DNA of 64,000 nt from Chondrilla cf. caribensis (Eukaryota; Porifera; Demospongiae; Chondrillida; Chondrillidae). Location: NCBI GenBank assembly GCA_964020155.1, contig OZ026550.1:2640352-2704351 (forward strand), given 5' to 3'. Every line of letters begins with the position of its first letter. Positions within the stretch are counted from its first letter, which is position 1. A program made the translations under genes and the position numbers. Positions 1 to 12,456 of this stretch are shown here, in pieces. A model generated the notes under the pieces. That model was not told where the DNA came from and did no database searches. It saw only the letters and a list, made by a program, of their open reading frames with translations.

Positions 1-102
1 CCAAATACTGTACATCGTAATCACACAAATATGTACGGCAAAGCACTGTCATAATGTCATTAATATTAATTATTACAGCAAATTACATAGATCCCGAAAT
101 GC

Positions 103-237
103 ACACATACACACACACGCATGCTTGCTTCACACATGCATCCACACACGCATGAATATGCACACACACATGCATACACACACACACACACACACATGCA
201 TGCTTCACACATGCATCCACACACGCATGAATATGCA

Positions 238-288
<51 letters not shown>

Positions 289-334
289 GCATGCATACAC
301 ACACAAATGCACATACATGCTCTCACACACTCAA

Positions 335-416
<82 letters not shown>

Positions 417-427
417 ACACACACAAA
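103..427 (+). repeat. (CA)n microsatellite upstream of collagen copy 1
   Basis: CA dinucleotide tract with interruptions (CATGCATGCTTCACACATG spacers) that occur twice in its first half. It ends about 290 bp before the copy 1 start codon. The long open frames across it (runs of His-Thr or Cys-Val) are artefacts of the repeat and are not genes. Confidence 0.97.
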
Positions 428-635
428 GGACACATACAAACACTTGAATCAACTTGTTCACACCAAATCAGAATTACTATGAATTCCACATTAATGTTGT
501 GCGTGGGTATGGTGTCCTCATTCAATTTCCATTCTCTATCAGTATCAATGAAAACACCATACACATAACCACACATTGTGAAGAACTAGAAATACACAAT
601 GAATATCATTAAAAGTGGGACTGTTCTCCCAGTGA

Positions 636-674
636 ATATTATATAAACTGCCTGTTCTCTTGTGGTTACCACAA
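636..674 (+). promoter_or_regulatory. Core promoter of collagen copy 1: TATA-like box and palindrome
   Basis: TATATAAA lies near 639-646, about 77 bp before the ATG. The odd palindrome TTGTGGTTACCACAA (7-bp arms around one T) lies at 660-674, where transcription would be expected to start. The two elements keep this order in all eight copies while the surrounding sequence drifts. The palindrome carries a TGTGGT core on both strands, which resembles RUNX-type sites; that reading is inference. Confidence 0.5.
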
Positions 675-716
675 AGTAGCACTGAGAAATTTAGAGTATT
701 GACTGGAGCTACAGTT

Positions 717-2373
717 ATGGCTCCAAGCATTCAGGTCTTTGTACAAGTGGCTCTTTTGTTTTGTGTAGGGTCTACCAGTATGGGGCGTATCACTGATTTG
801 CATAAGACAGTTTCAGAACTCGAAGACGAGGTGAAGGTGTCACAAGAAGAAATCAAGTCACTTCACCGGTTGATAGAACAGTTGGAGAAAAGACTACAAC
901 AGCTTGAAACAAAAGGTGAGTTAGGTGAGGTTAAAATACAACCTGCAGTCCCTACCCTTCATACCTGTTAGTCAGGACTATCCTCCTGTTGATTATATCT
1001 ACAGTACAGTATGAAACTCTCCCTTGTGAGTGGCAAGACAATAAACTATTGAATAGAATTGTATTATACATGTGTTATCATTCATATTACATGCATATAC
1101 GCATTATTTTACATGAGAATACAATGTCCAACTCAATCTATAAAATTTAATAATGTGGTCAGAAAACCTCCTTAAACCTTTAAGATAGATGAGAATATGT
1201 CCTTGTTTTCTCAGGAATATGTACAAACTAATAATCTAAAACAGTATGTTCTATTTCATATAATATTATCATACATCATTTTGGATTATGTACACACATT
1301 GTTTTTAAACAGATAAACTCCTGGAAAGAACTAGACGACAAGATGTTTGCAATTGTCCCCCTGGACCAAAAGGGGATAGAGGAACACCGGGACTGGATGG
1401 GATGAATGGAACGAAGGGGGAAAAAGGAGACCCAGGACCACATGGGGAGCAGGGTGAAAAAGGAGAGCTAGGACTGTCAGGATTGCGAGGACCACAGGGA
1501 TCACCAGGGGTTAATGGAACAAAGGGTGAACGAGGAAAAACAGGTCAACCAGGAAATACTGGACAGAAAGGTAAACCAGGACTGAAAGGAGACACAGGGG
1601 TGCCAGGATATAATGGAACAAAAGGTGAACGTGGAGAATCAGGAGAATCAGGAAATGTTGGACCGAAAGGTGAACCAGGACTGAAAGGAGACACAGGAAT
1701 GCCAGGGCTTAATGGAACAAAAGGTGAACGTGGAGAATCAGGACAACCAGGAAATGTTGGACAGAAAGGTGAACCAGGAGTGAAAGGAGACAAAGGCGTG
1801 CCAGGACTTAATGGAACAAAAGGAGAAAGAGGAGAAACAGGACAACCAGGAAATGTTGGACAGGAAGGTGAACCAGGACTGAAAGGTGACATGGGGGTGC
1901 CAGGACTTAATGGAACAAAAGGTGAACGTGGAGAATCAGGACAACCAGGAAATGTTGGACAGAAAGGTGAACCAGGAGTGAAAGGAGACAAAGGCGTGCC
2001 AGGACTTAATGGAACAAAAGGAGAAAGAGGAGAAACAGGACAACCAGGAAATGTTGGACAGGAAGGTGAACCAGGACTGAAAGGTGACATGGGGGTGCCA
2101 GGACTTAATGGAACAAAAGGTGAACGTGGAGAATCAGGACAACCAGGAAATGTTGGACAGAAAGGTGAACCAGGAGTGAAAGGAGACAAAGGCGTGCCAG
2201 GACTTAATGGAGCAAAAGGTGAAAGAGGAGAAACAGGACAACCAGGGAAAGCTGGACAGAAAGGTGAACCAGGACTGAAAGGTGACATGGGGGTGCCAGG
2301 ACTTAAAGGAACAAAGTGTGATAAAGGTGACACAGGACCACAGGGTGGAACTCTCGGGAAGAGGAGCGCTTAA
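717..2373 (+). CDS. Collagen copy 1: secreted coiled-coil / Gly-X-Y protein, two exons
   Basis: Exons 717-915 and 1313-2373, GT-AG intron of 397 bp, phase 1; predicted 419 aa. Residues 1-22 are a hydrophobic signal peptide ([10 protein letters not shown] core). Residues 24-66 form a Leu/Ile/Val heptad coiled coil, the usual way to register three collagen chains. Residues 72-75 are RTRR, a furin-type site, followed by Cys79-X-Cys81. A long uninterrupted Gly-X-Y domain follows from Gly84 with eight N-G-T sequons. A Gly-to-Cys change sits near the C-terminus, which ends KRSA. There is no C-terminal NC1 domain. The ATG was chosen because the open frame upstream of it is broken by one base in copy 2. 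The likely product is an extracellular fibril or matrix collagen. Additional 3' exons cannot be excluded. Confidence 0.85.
1723..2215 (+). repeat. 198-bp higher-order tandem repeat inside the collagen domain
   Basis: The Gly-X-Y region of copy 1 is built of 99-bp units (33 residues, 11 triplets). Two alternating unit types (ESGQPG...GVKGDK and ETGQPG...GLKGDM) make a near-identical 198-bp period, with unit starts at 1723, 1921 and 2119. This indicates recent in-frame expansion by unequal exchange. Confidence 0.9.
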
Positions 2374-3399
2374 TTGGAGGAGCTATCATGCAAACACCAT
2401 TGGTCAGTAAATTTTTGCTGACTGAAATGCCAGATGCTCGATTGCTAGCTCGGTGACTGATAACTAAAATACACTTGGTTTAATAGAACATACATAAGCC
2501 ACACAAGTTAACTGACAGGATATTGATAAAGAAATGAATGCAAACAAATAACATCACACAGACACAGTCCATACAATCATTTAATAATCACTTAATAGTA
2601 CACACTTAAGAAATAGTCCGAATATCCACTACAGAATGAAGGGAGAAAAGGGTGACTAGGAGATCAAGGATGTGATGGAACTAGATGACCAGGGGAGGGT
2701 GGATCGTCAATAATTGACTTTTGGATGCAATAACAAGAAAAGTAAGGACTGTCAATGAATTTACAAACATTACATCCCAAATTAAAGAAAAGGAACATAT
2801 AAAAACTAATGTGAAAATACATAGATAATTTAGTGGTAACATGCATCATCCAGTATAATTATATAATATTATACTATTAGGAACTTTGATTATGAAGTTT
2901 ATCAATTAAATTATATGATTAGTACCTGAAATAAATTTTATGAAATGTTTAATAGAGCACCTGCGAAAGTATATACAACATAACACCGTTATGTATTGAT
3001 TGTAGATATATGTTTTTTTCATTATGCAAAATTTGGCATTGCGAAGTAGATGAGTAAATGTACCAATGAAATCCTGGTCACTTACTATATAATAATTATT
3101 AATTTGAAGGCCAATCTGAGACCAACATTGAATATCTCACAAAACTGACACATTTAACCCAAATTATAATCCAGGCATACATTATCAGCAATGATCTCTC
3201 ACTTTGCAACTCAGTATATAACAATACATATGTGTATAGCACATAATATATATAATACATGATACACAATACATGTAAATAATCTGCTGTAATTATACAA
3301 ACTAGTAACATGATCATACATTGTACATTCCATATGCACTGAGTTCTTCTAGTTTGAGAAAACAATTCTGGGGAAACTAGCAGCCTTAGGTTTCATATC

Positions 3400-4110
3400 C
3401 AGGTGAGCACAGGCCAATTCAGTAGGTTACCACCAAAATGAAAGCACCAAAAGGTGCTGATGCCTCAGTTCACAGCTTATCCAGCAATACAGACCACAGC
3501 TATAATGCACAATAGCTATATATATCCATTTTAGACTTTACAGGGGCCAGGGCCCTCTTATACTGTATCCTCAATGGGGAATCGCCAAAAATCACCCAAA
3601 GGAACAGCCTGGTATGCATAAATATGAAGAACTGCCCAATAATCCGTACAAGCACACTAGATGAGAGTAAAAGAAGAAAGCGCTATTTTCCAAACCGTAG
3701 TACACACAGGTTGGTCAGCAAAGCACGTAGTCATGCACAAAAACGGAAGACTGATTTCAACCCTATCAGCTGTTTACCACCAACTCTGGGTATCAAAATG
3801 ATCACAGAGGACAAGCGTAGTGGGAAATCCAAGCGAAGTGCTCATTTCTTAGACTCAGCTGGAGCCGTTATCCTTTGAATTTCAAATTTGCGAAATTGCC
3901 CTAATCTACCCATAGATAGAGGAACATACTCACAGAGCACTTACAAAAGCTACTTCCAGTTTCTCAAGCTTGGAAGACGTGTTTGAGGTAAACAAAACTG
4001 GATATATATCTCAAGAATGAACTTTTATTTTCCAAATCCACGAATGTATAAAGCCTCTTAGTTGCACTTTCATTTCAGCCGTTGAACAGTTATATGGACA
4101 GAGGACGGAC
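3400..4110. repeat. Duplicated intergenic block with relic ORF, copy a
   Basis: Homologous to 11340-12080. Shared landmarks are a stretch on CCAAAAGGTGCTGATGCC, the basic ORF mentioned in the 2374-5869 entry, a TTTATTTTCCAAATCCAC stretch and a GTTGAACAG..GACGGACACACAC end. It may be an old mobile element carried along by the unit duplication. Family not recognised. Confidence 0.5.
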
Positions 4111-4342
4111 ACACACACACAAACACACTACCGTATGCTGCCGATCTGCACATGCACAGATTGGTGGTATAATAAAGACAGGATAACTGAAATAGTGGCA
4201 AATCGGTTCATCAGAGGCTAGCCCAGGTGGTAAAAACCAAGAGGAACACAGGTTAACACAGCTAGAAACAACACAGGTCAACTCAGATGTATAAAGCGCT
4301 AGCAACAGTATAATTATAAAGCATTAGCAACGGATGCTATAA

Positions 4343-4461
4343 TGGTTAAGACATGGACAGTCCGGCATTATGACACATGAAATACACTTGCCCTCTGGCA
4401 TTCCGCGCCCTCGGGACTCGGTATTTTATATCATAATGCCCTCATGCCCATGTCTTAACCA
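4343..4461. mobile_element. Foldback (palindromic) element, about 119 bp
   Basis: The left end TGGTTAAGACATGG is the exact reverse complement of the right end. Inner arms CATTATGA..AAATAC also pair, around a GC-rich centre with CCGCGCCCTCGGGAC. The paralogous segment of unit 2 (near 12290) lacks it, passing directly to TTATTAGCCTGTTC, so it is an insertion in unit 1. It has no coding capacity. It is probably a MITE-like foldback element; the target duplication is not clear. Confidence 0.6.
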
Positions 4462-5869
4462 CTAATTATTAGCCTGTTCATTTATGCATTTGCTAGGCTA
4501 TAAGACTAAGATTTGTAACACAGACATATGTATAACAACAGGGGTGAAATACAGGCTAACACAGGTGGTATATATCAACACAGTTCAGCAAGGACAAAAA
4601 CCAGCTAGTAGGAACCCAGATGAACACAGCCTAGGCAACATAATGCTGCATAGGAACAGAGCATGTTAACCAAGTAATTGACTTTCAAAGATGGCAATAA
4701 CATAGAAATATACCTTTGTAGCTCAGAGAGAGCTCTTTATTGGAAATAAGGAAAAAAATAGAGATATGATATCCACTGGTGCATACACTTATTGATAAAG
4801 CAAACACAATTCATACTGTACTGTGTAGTTACATTTAAGGAAGATTCTCTGTGTGGTACCTTACTGGTGAATCCTTGCAGAGAAGTAAAGTTCAATCTTA
4901 ATCTTATTAATAAGATTGTGGCTGGACTATTGGTTAGTATATTGACTAGCTAGTGGCTGTTAAACTGTACACCAAATGCTCATAATGATTATGTACATGG
5001 TGTCACATTGATTCATAGTATAACATAGATTCATTCATAATATGGATACTGATGATATACCAGCATGCAACCAGCCACATTCTAATAATATGTCATGTCA
5101 ACAATATGTATGTTAATGTAATGCTTGAACCATGAGACATGTGCAAGGTTTATCATTTGTGCTGAATACAACACACAGTACTTTGATGCAATGAGATTGA
5201 TTGGAATAGATGATCATAGCCAACATGGCAATTACGAATCTATGATCATTGCCAAATTGTATACTAAGCTGCCTTCAGTCAGTGAAACAAGTTCAATAAC
5301 ACAAGATTACTCCGTAAACAAAACAATTAATAGTCACTATCGCCCATTGTTACTACTGCTGCTTGAAAGTTGAATGAAAATACAGTAATTACCATCACGG
5401 TGAATAATTGACAAAAGTAGTTAATCATCTTCATGTAGTATAAGTATAACTATAATGTATGATGTTAAATTTTGCTTAAAACAACCTTACTATATTATAG
5501 GCTACACAGGCAATTATCATCAATCAATGCGTGCATAGAAACAGGTCGCCAGGTGGCTGACTCCCTGGTTATATGTCTGTCATGTGGCATGATATTCTTC
5601 TCATTCCATCCCAGTATTCAGATATTCTCACATAGACCAGATCCATTTTCACCTCCAATTTGGAAGTGGGACGTGTCACATTGAGAAACCGATTATATTT
5701 TAAATGTACGCTTTCAATCAATATTATAATAATGTATATGCAATGCACAGTGAGGTTTTGCATCCAACATTACATCAGCTGTAGCACTTAAAATAAGGAA
5801 CCAGGAATGGGGTGTTTGGTAATTATAAGGATGAAAAAAATTAATTTTATAACAATTAATGAAGTCCCT

Positions 5870-6470
5870 CCGTGTTGAAAGGTTTGATGTATTTTCACTT
5901 TGTGGTACAGCATCAGTATCATCCATGCTGCTATTGGTAGATCAGTGTAGCGTAGTACAGAGTAGACGGATTTTGAGACACTTAGAGTTGTTCACTGTAT
6001 TTACTCAAATGTAATACAAGTGTAATACTGAATGTTAGTGATCCAAATCCAAAGACGAGTACTGCTATAAACAAGAGTACCATTATCTGTCGAAATGCTT
6101 GTTTTGGTGTGATTCTGTATTCCTCTTCTATGATGAATATTTGATCAATTGTAAAAGAAATGAATGTTATTATGATGCATACAAACATTGAACACCACAC
6201 TGTGAGAATACCAAATCCGTGGATTGGCACTCACCATCAAGGCTTGATATGGAAGATATTCTAATAGAACTGCTACACTCAAGTAGATCCCCCAAAGGGA
6301 TATTCTTATGATCATTCTGTGTTGTCTTGTTCCACAACATTTCATTAATATGTTCCATGTTTTGGGAATAGGAAATGTAGCATACTTGCTATGAACATAG
6401 ACAAATATACTATGACTAAAATGTATAACACTATGTACTAACACTATATTTGATACTATGCAGTTTCTCC
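5870..6470 (-). pseudogene. 7TM-family pseudogene, exon 2 remnant
   Basis: Minus-strand homology to the second exon of the intact 7TM genes at 16.1 and 30.8 kb, covering roughly the last four or five membrane segments and the C-terminal tail. An 8-nt deletion in the SANPHLYGFG segment shifts the frame, and a stop interrupts the region after TM6. The homology ends abruptly near 6470 and no exon 1 was found upstream. It is a degraded copy of the convergent gene belonging to unit 1. Confidence 0.8.
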
Positions 6471-8173
6471 ATGAGCTCACAGTGAGTGGCAGTTATAGTG
6501 AGTCCTTTAGAAACATCATCAGTAGCGTGACACCCTTACAGTCCATCCTCAGTACAACCTGGTACAACATTGAGATGTAGTAAATGAACTTGAGAATACA
6601 GACCCGTAGCTAAGCACCCACACTCAGTGAACATGGTGTGTAACTCAACAGGAAATCCCCTTGATTCTAACCCTGTTTGAGTTATTTGCCACCTAGTGTG
6701 TCCCTTAATTATTCTCGTGTTGGTCTTGAAAATAGTCCGCTAATTCCAATGTGGTGGTGGTTTTGGATCCCGATGGGTAAGCAGAAAGTTAATTGTTTGG
6801 ACAGCAGTACACATAGAGGAGACGGTGTTTAGGTTGATTGCATAATCAATTGGGTGCAATAATAATAATAATAATAATAATAATAATCATTACATATAAT
6901 ATGAACTGTTAAGTTACCATACGTATCTACAAGCACAATTATCAAAAGCATAACACTTAGTCAAGATTTATATAGTAAAATATAAACTGCAAACGGTGAT
7001 AATCTGATGTCAGTGGAATTGTTCAAGAAGAAAGCTACAAAAGATGTTTCTGGCTGACACCCTCAATGCAGGAAATTACACAGTCTGTAGGCTAAACCTG
7101 TGGGGAGGAGAGGGGGGGGAGAAGGAGGACTGATTGAATGCAATTAGACCACAGACCTTTGCAATGGAAAACTGTGTGTGTACATATGTAAGGGGATGTA
7201 TACTTGAACTTAAATATATAGTATATTTGACATGTCTTGAGCATACTGGTCTGAATATATTATGTGTATACTTTGTACGTACTGGTCTACTTTGTACACA
7301 CATACACATATGCATGTGCTCGGCTTCTGTGACATGAAACAGGCAACATGTACAGATGATGACAAATCCATATGAAAATGTACTATGAAAGAGAGAGTCC
7401 ACATGGACATACTGGAAGTGAAATGACGGGTTGAAAGGTCACAAGAACCACAAGAACCTCTTTGACTAGACAGGGAAACAATAGTTGTTGGAAATACTGG
7501 ATCAACGAGGACCTCAAGGATGCTCTGGACATCATGCACTAGGAGATGCTGAAGCCAAACAGATGAGTGCTTTTTGAAGGATTCAGTCAAACCCTACAAT
7601 TAGCTAATTACATAATTGGAAGTTATTTTATTAGTTGAGCAACTATGCATGACCTACTAAATCTGTTAGCTTCATAATAGCCATAAAAATGCAATGCAAG
7701 TATAATTAAGTTATATAAGGCAATTCAGGTGGTCATTGTGACTGGCAGTGCATAGTTCAATGAGTAGTACCCCATGAAAAGACCAGAAATTGAAGATGTT
7801 TAGTGACCAAGTACTTAGAGTGAGTGAGTTTACTGCACTCGTCAAGGATTACTAAGAATGTTTATGATGTCCAACGTGATATGATACCTTGGGCTGTCAG
7901 GAAGTCCTAGCCCAAGATTCCTATGAGTGCTAACCTCAAGAATACTATAATGCTCAAATGTGAATTATGAAACTACTTCTCTACATGACATGACATTTGG
8001 ATTCAGATTCTCTTTACAATTCACTTCAACACTATAGGTTGCACGACTTGCTGCATTGGCTACAACACCAAATCCAAATACTGTACATCGTAATCACACA
8101 ATTATGTACCGCAAAGCACTGCCATAATGTCATTAATATTGATTATTACAGCAAGTTACATAGATCCCGAAAT
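6471..8173. other. Intergenic region between unit 1 and unit 2
   Basis: No gene recognised. Contains an (AAT)n tract at about 6859-6888 that recurs at 24714-24733, and a long block (6810-7670) repeated at 24665-25620. The sequence from about 8074 matches the first bases of the window (CCAAATACTGTACATCGTAA), marking the start of the second unit. Confidence 0.6.
7440..7580 (+). pseudogene. Relic collagen-like exon, copy a
   Basis: Degenerate block (GACAGGGAAACA..GGATCAACGAGGACCTCAAGG..AGATGCTGAAGCC) related to 25380-25520, 54472-54560 and 60400-60530. The last two preserve a Gly-X-Y reading. Frames are broken here. It belongs to the sequence upstream of collagen copy 2. Confidence 0.5.
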
Positions 8174-8238
8174 GCACACATACATGCACACACACACGTA
8201 TGCATGCTTCACACATGCACTAACACACGCATGAACAT

Positions 8239-8325
<87 letters not shown>

Positions 8326-8359
8326 TGCATGCTTCACACATTCACCCACACACGCATGA

Positions 8360-8432
<73 letters not shown>

Positions 8433-8546
8433 TGCATGCATACACACACACAAATGCACATACATACATGCACTCACACACTCAAATACACACACACAAA
8501 TGCACATACGTACATGCACTCACACACTCAAATACACACACACAAG

Positions 8547-8579
<33 letters not shown>

Positions 8580-8729
8580 ACACACACACACACAGAGACA
8601 CACACACACACATACACATATATATATACACACACACGCAAAAGCACGCACATGCACTCACACACACAAATACACACACATACACATACACACACACACA
8701 AAAGCACGCACATGCACTCACACACACAA

Positions 8730-8799
<70 letters not shown>

Positions 8800-8820
8800 A
8801 CACACACACACACACACAAA
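8174..8820 (+). repeat. (CA)n microsatellite upstream of collagen copy 2
   Basis: About 650 bp of CA repeats with ACAAATGCACATACATACATGC-type interruptions repeated internally. It ends about 245 bp before the copy 2 start codon. All open frames on either strand here are repeat artefacts. Confidence 0.97.
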
Positions 8821-8983
8821 AAGGCACACATGTTGTGCGTGGGTATGGGGTTCTCATTTCAATTCCCATTATCTATCAGTATCAATGAAAACACCATACA
8901 CATAGCCACACATTGTGAAGAACTAGAAATGAATGTCAAACACAATGAATATCATTAAAAGTGGGACTGTTCTCCCAGTGACT

Positions 8984-9020
8984 GTCATATAAACTGCCTG
9001 TTCTCTTGTGGTTACCACAA
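8984..9020 (+). promoter_or_regulatory. Core promoter of collagen copy 2
   Basis: CATATAAAC lies near 8987-8995, about 75 bp upstream of the ATG, and TTGTGGTTACCACAA at 9006-9020. Confidence 0.5.
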
Positions 9021-9063
9021 ACTAGCACTGAGAAATTTTAAAGTATTGACTGGAGCTACAGTT

Positions 9064-10377
9064 ATGGCTCTGAGCATCCAGATCTTTGTGCAAGTGGCTC
9101 TTTTGTTTTGTGTAGGGTCTACCAGTATGGAGCTTATCACTGATTTGCATAAGACAATTTCAGAACTCGAAGACAAGGTGAAGGTGTCACAAGAAGAAAT
9201 CAAGTCACTTCACTGGTTGATAGAACAGTTGGAGAAGAGACTACAACATCTTGAAGCAAAAGGTGAGTTAGGTGGGGTTAAAATACAACCTGCAGTCCCT
9301 ACTCTTCATACCTGGTAGTCAGGACTATCCTCCTGTTGATTATATCTACAGTATGAAACTCTCCCTTGTGAGTGGCAAGACAATACACTATTATATAGAA
9401 TTGTACGCATACATGTGTTATCATTTTATATGCACATATTACATGCATATACGCATATATTATTTTGTTATGTTACATGAGAATACAATGTCCAACTCAA
9501 TCTATAAAATGTACTAATTAAGTCAGAAAACCTTTAAGGTAGATGAGAATATGTCCTTGTTTTCCCTGGAATATACCTTTAAGGTAGATAAGAATATGTC
9601 CTTATTTTCTCAGGAATATGTACAAACTAATAATCTAAAACAGTATGTTCTGTTTCATATTATATTATCATAATATCATTATGGATTATGTAAACTCTTT
9701 GTTTATAAACAGATAAACTCCTAGAAAGAACTAGACGACAACATGTTTGCAATTGTCCACCTGGACCAAAAGGGGATAGAGGAACACCGGGACTGGATGG
9801 GATGAATGGAACGAAGGGGGAAAAAGGAGACCCAGGACCACATGGGGAGCAGGGTGAAAAAGGAGAGCTAGGACTGTCAGGATTGCGAGGACCACAGGGA
9901 CCACCAGGGGTTAATGGAACAAAGGGTGAAGAAGGAAAAACAGGTCAACCAGGAAAAAATGGACAGAAAGGTGAACCAGGACTGAAAGGAGACACAGGAA
10001 TGCCAGGACTTAATGGAACAAAAGGTGAACGTGGAGAATCAGGACAACCAGGAAATGTTGGACAGAAAGGTGAACCAGGAGTGAAAGGAGACACAGGGGT
10101 GCCAGGACTTAATGGAACAAAGGGTGAACATGGAGAAACAGGACAACCAGGGAATGCTGGACAGAAAGGTGAACAAGGACTGAAAGGAGACACAGGCGTG
10201 CCAGGACTTAATGGAACAAAAGGTGAAAGAGGGGAAACAGGACAAACAGGGAATGTTGGACAGAAAGGTGAACAAGGACTGAAAGGTGACATGGGGGTGC
10301 CAGGACTTAATGGAACAAAGTGTGATAAAGGAGAACCAGGATCACCGGATGGAATTTCCTGGAAAAGGAGTGCTTAA
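9064..10377 (+). CDS. Collagen copy 2: secreted coiled-coil / Gly-X-Y protein
   Basis: Exons 9064-9262 and 9713-10377 with a 450-bp GT-AG intron; predicted 287 aa. The N-terminus ([10 protein letters not shown]) is a signal peptide followed by a coiled coil ending HLEAK. Exon 2 starts [10 protein letters not shown], then Cys-Asn-Cys. The collagen domain is shorter than in copy 1 because it lacks the 198-bp expansion, and it has six N-G-T sequons. The C-terminus shares the KCDKG Cys substitution and KRSA end of copy 1, so copies 1 and 2 are the closest pair. One extra base near 9036 puts the region upstream of the ATG out of frame compared with other copies, which supports the chosen start. 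Confidence 0.85.
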
Positions 10378-11339
10378 GCGGAGGAGCTATCATGCAAACA
10401 CCATTGGTCAGTAAATTATTACTGACTGAATTGCCAGACTGCTAGATTGCTAGCTCGCTGACTGACAACTAAAATACTCTTGGTTAAATAGAACATACAT
10501 ATTGATAAAGAAATAAATGCAAACAAATAACATTATACAGACACAGTTCATGCAATCATTTAATAATCACTTAATAGTACACACTTAAGAAATAGTCCGA
10601 ATATCCACTACTACAGAATGAAGGGAGAAAATGGTGACTAGGAGATCAAGGATGTGATGGAACTAGATGACCAGGGGAGGGTGGATCGTTAATAATTGAC
10701 TTTTGAATATATACAATAACAAGAAAAGTAAGGGATGTCAATGAATTTACAAACATTACATCCCAAATTAAAGAAAAGGAAGATAAAAACAACTAATGTG
10801 AAAATACGTAGAAAATTTAGTGGTAACATGCATCATCCATTATAATTATATATACTATTAGGAACTTTAATTATGAAGTTTATCAATTAAATTATATGAT
10901 TAGTACCTGAAATTAATTTTATGCAATATTGATTGTAATATATGTTTTTTTTTCAGTATGCAAAATTTGGCATTGCGAAGTAGATGAGTGAATGTACCAA
11001 TTAAATCCTGGTCACTTACTATAATATTATAATAATTATTAATTTAAAGGCCACTCTGAGAGCAACATTTAATATCTCACAAAACTGACACATTCAACTT
11101 AAATTATAATCCAGGCATACATTATCAGCAATGATCTCTCACTTTGCAACTCTGTATATAACAATACATAATATAGCACATAATATATATAATACATGAT
11201 ACATAATACATATAAATAATCTGCTATAATTATACAAAATGATTGAAGTGAAATGATCATACATTGTACGTTCCACACACTGAGTTCTTCTAGTTTGATA
11301 AAACAATTCTGGGGAAACTAGTAGCCTGAGGTTTCAAAG

Positions 11340-12080
11340 CCAGGTGAGCATAAGCCAATTCAGTAGGTCACCATCAAAATGAAAGCACCAAAAGGTGCTG
11401 ATGCCTTGGTTCACAGTTTCCAGCAATATAGACCACAGCTATAATGCACAACAGCTATATATCCATTTTAGACTTTATAGTGGCCAGGGCCCACTTATAA
11501 TGTATCCTCAATGGGGAATTACTGAGATTCACCCAAAGGAACAGCCTGGTATGCATAAATATGAAGAACTGCCCAATAATCCGTACGAGCACACTAGATG
11601 AGAGTAAAAGAAGAACGTGCAATTTCCAAACAGTAGTACACACAGGTTGGTCTGCAAAGCGCGTAGTCATTCACAAAAATGGAAGACTGATTTCAACCCT
11701 ATCCGCAGTTTACCAGCAACTCTAGCTATCAAAATGATTGCGGAGAGCCAGCATAGAGGGAAATCCAAGCGAAGTGCTCAATTCTCATACACAGCTGGAG
11801 TTGTTTTCCTTTGAATTTGAGTTTCGTAAAATTTCTCTAATCTATCCATAGATCTTACTCACAGAGCACTTCCGAAGGCCACTTCCGGTTTCTATAGCTC
11901 GGAAGACACATTCGAGTCGAACAAAACCGGCTATGTCTCGAGAATGAAGCTTTATTTTCCAAATCCACAAATGTAAATCAAAGAAAACTTGGTGAGAAGC
12001 CTATAAAGCCTCTTAGTTGCACTTCCATTTCAGCCGTTGAACAGTGATGGACAGACGGACGGACACACACATAAACACAC
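11340..12080. repeat. Duplicated intergenic block with relic ORF, copy b
   Basis: Counterpart of 3400-4110. The ORF differs in start and in several residues and carries no recognisable domain. Confidence 0.5.
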
Positions 12081-12392
12081 AATGGTATGCTGCCAATATG
12101 TGCATGTGCAGACCGAGGCAAAATAAACACAGGATAACTGAAATAGTGACAAATCAGTTCAACAGAGCTAGCCCAGGTTGTAACAACAGATTAACACAGC
12201 TAGTAGCAATGCAGGTCAACTCAGAATATATCACAGTTAGTAAGGAAACAGGTATAAGTACAGGCAAGTAGTAACAAACCAGGTGCTAAACACTTATTAT
12301 TAGCCTGTTCATTTATGCATTTGCTGGGCTATAAGACTAAGATTTGTTACACAGACATATAACAACAGAGGTGAATACAGGCTAACACAAGG

Positions 12393-12393
<1 letters not shown>

Positions 12394-12442
<49 letters not shown>

Positions 12443-12456
12443 CATACATACACAGT
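12394..12456. repeat. (TA)n / (TACA)n microsatellite
   Basis: Alternating TA tract followed by TACATACATACA, at a position where unit 1 (near 4568) has only GGTATATATC. Confidence 0.9.

Larger units (their letters stand above)
2374..5869. other. Intergenic 3' flank of unit 1, no intact gene seen
   Basis: AT-rich sequence whose segments recur after collagen copies 2 and 3 (10.4-12.5 kb and 28.0-30.7 kb), so it is part of the duplicated unit. An open frame at 3624-3878 (about 84 aa, rich in Lys/Arg/Ser) has a partly conserved counterpart at 11617-11814, but reading frame ends and starts differ. It looks like a decayed coding or mobile fragment rather than a gene. Other short frames here have no support. 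Confidence 0.6.

Noticed and set aside
66..576. Long His-Thr and Cys-Val open frames on both strands
   Set aside because: Pure translation of (CA)n/(TG)n; same at every other CA tract in the window.
660..716. N-terminal extension of collagen copies reading WLPQSSTEKFRVLTGATV before the ATG
   Set aside because: It would need a TTG start, lies over the predicted transcription start, and copy 2 has an extra base that breaks the frame.
1545..2333. 262-aa minus-strand ORF rich in Pro-Gly-Ser
   Set aside because: Antisense shadow of the Gly-X-Y repeats; similar shadows occur under every collagen exon.
6810..7670. CRISPR-like or satellite array from repeated blocks
   Set aside because: The blocks are paralogous flanks of a multi-gene duplication, not short direct repeats with unique spacers.
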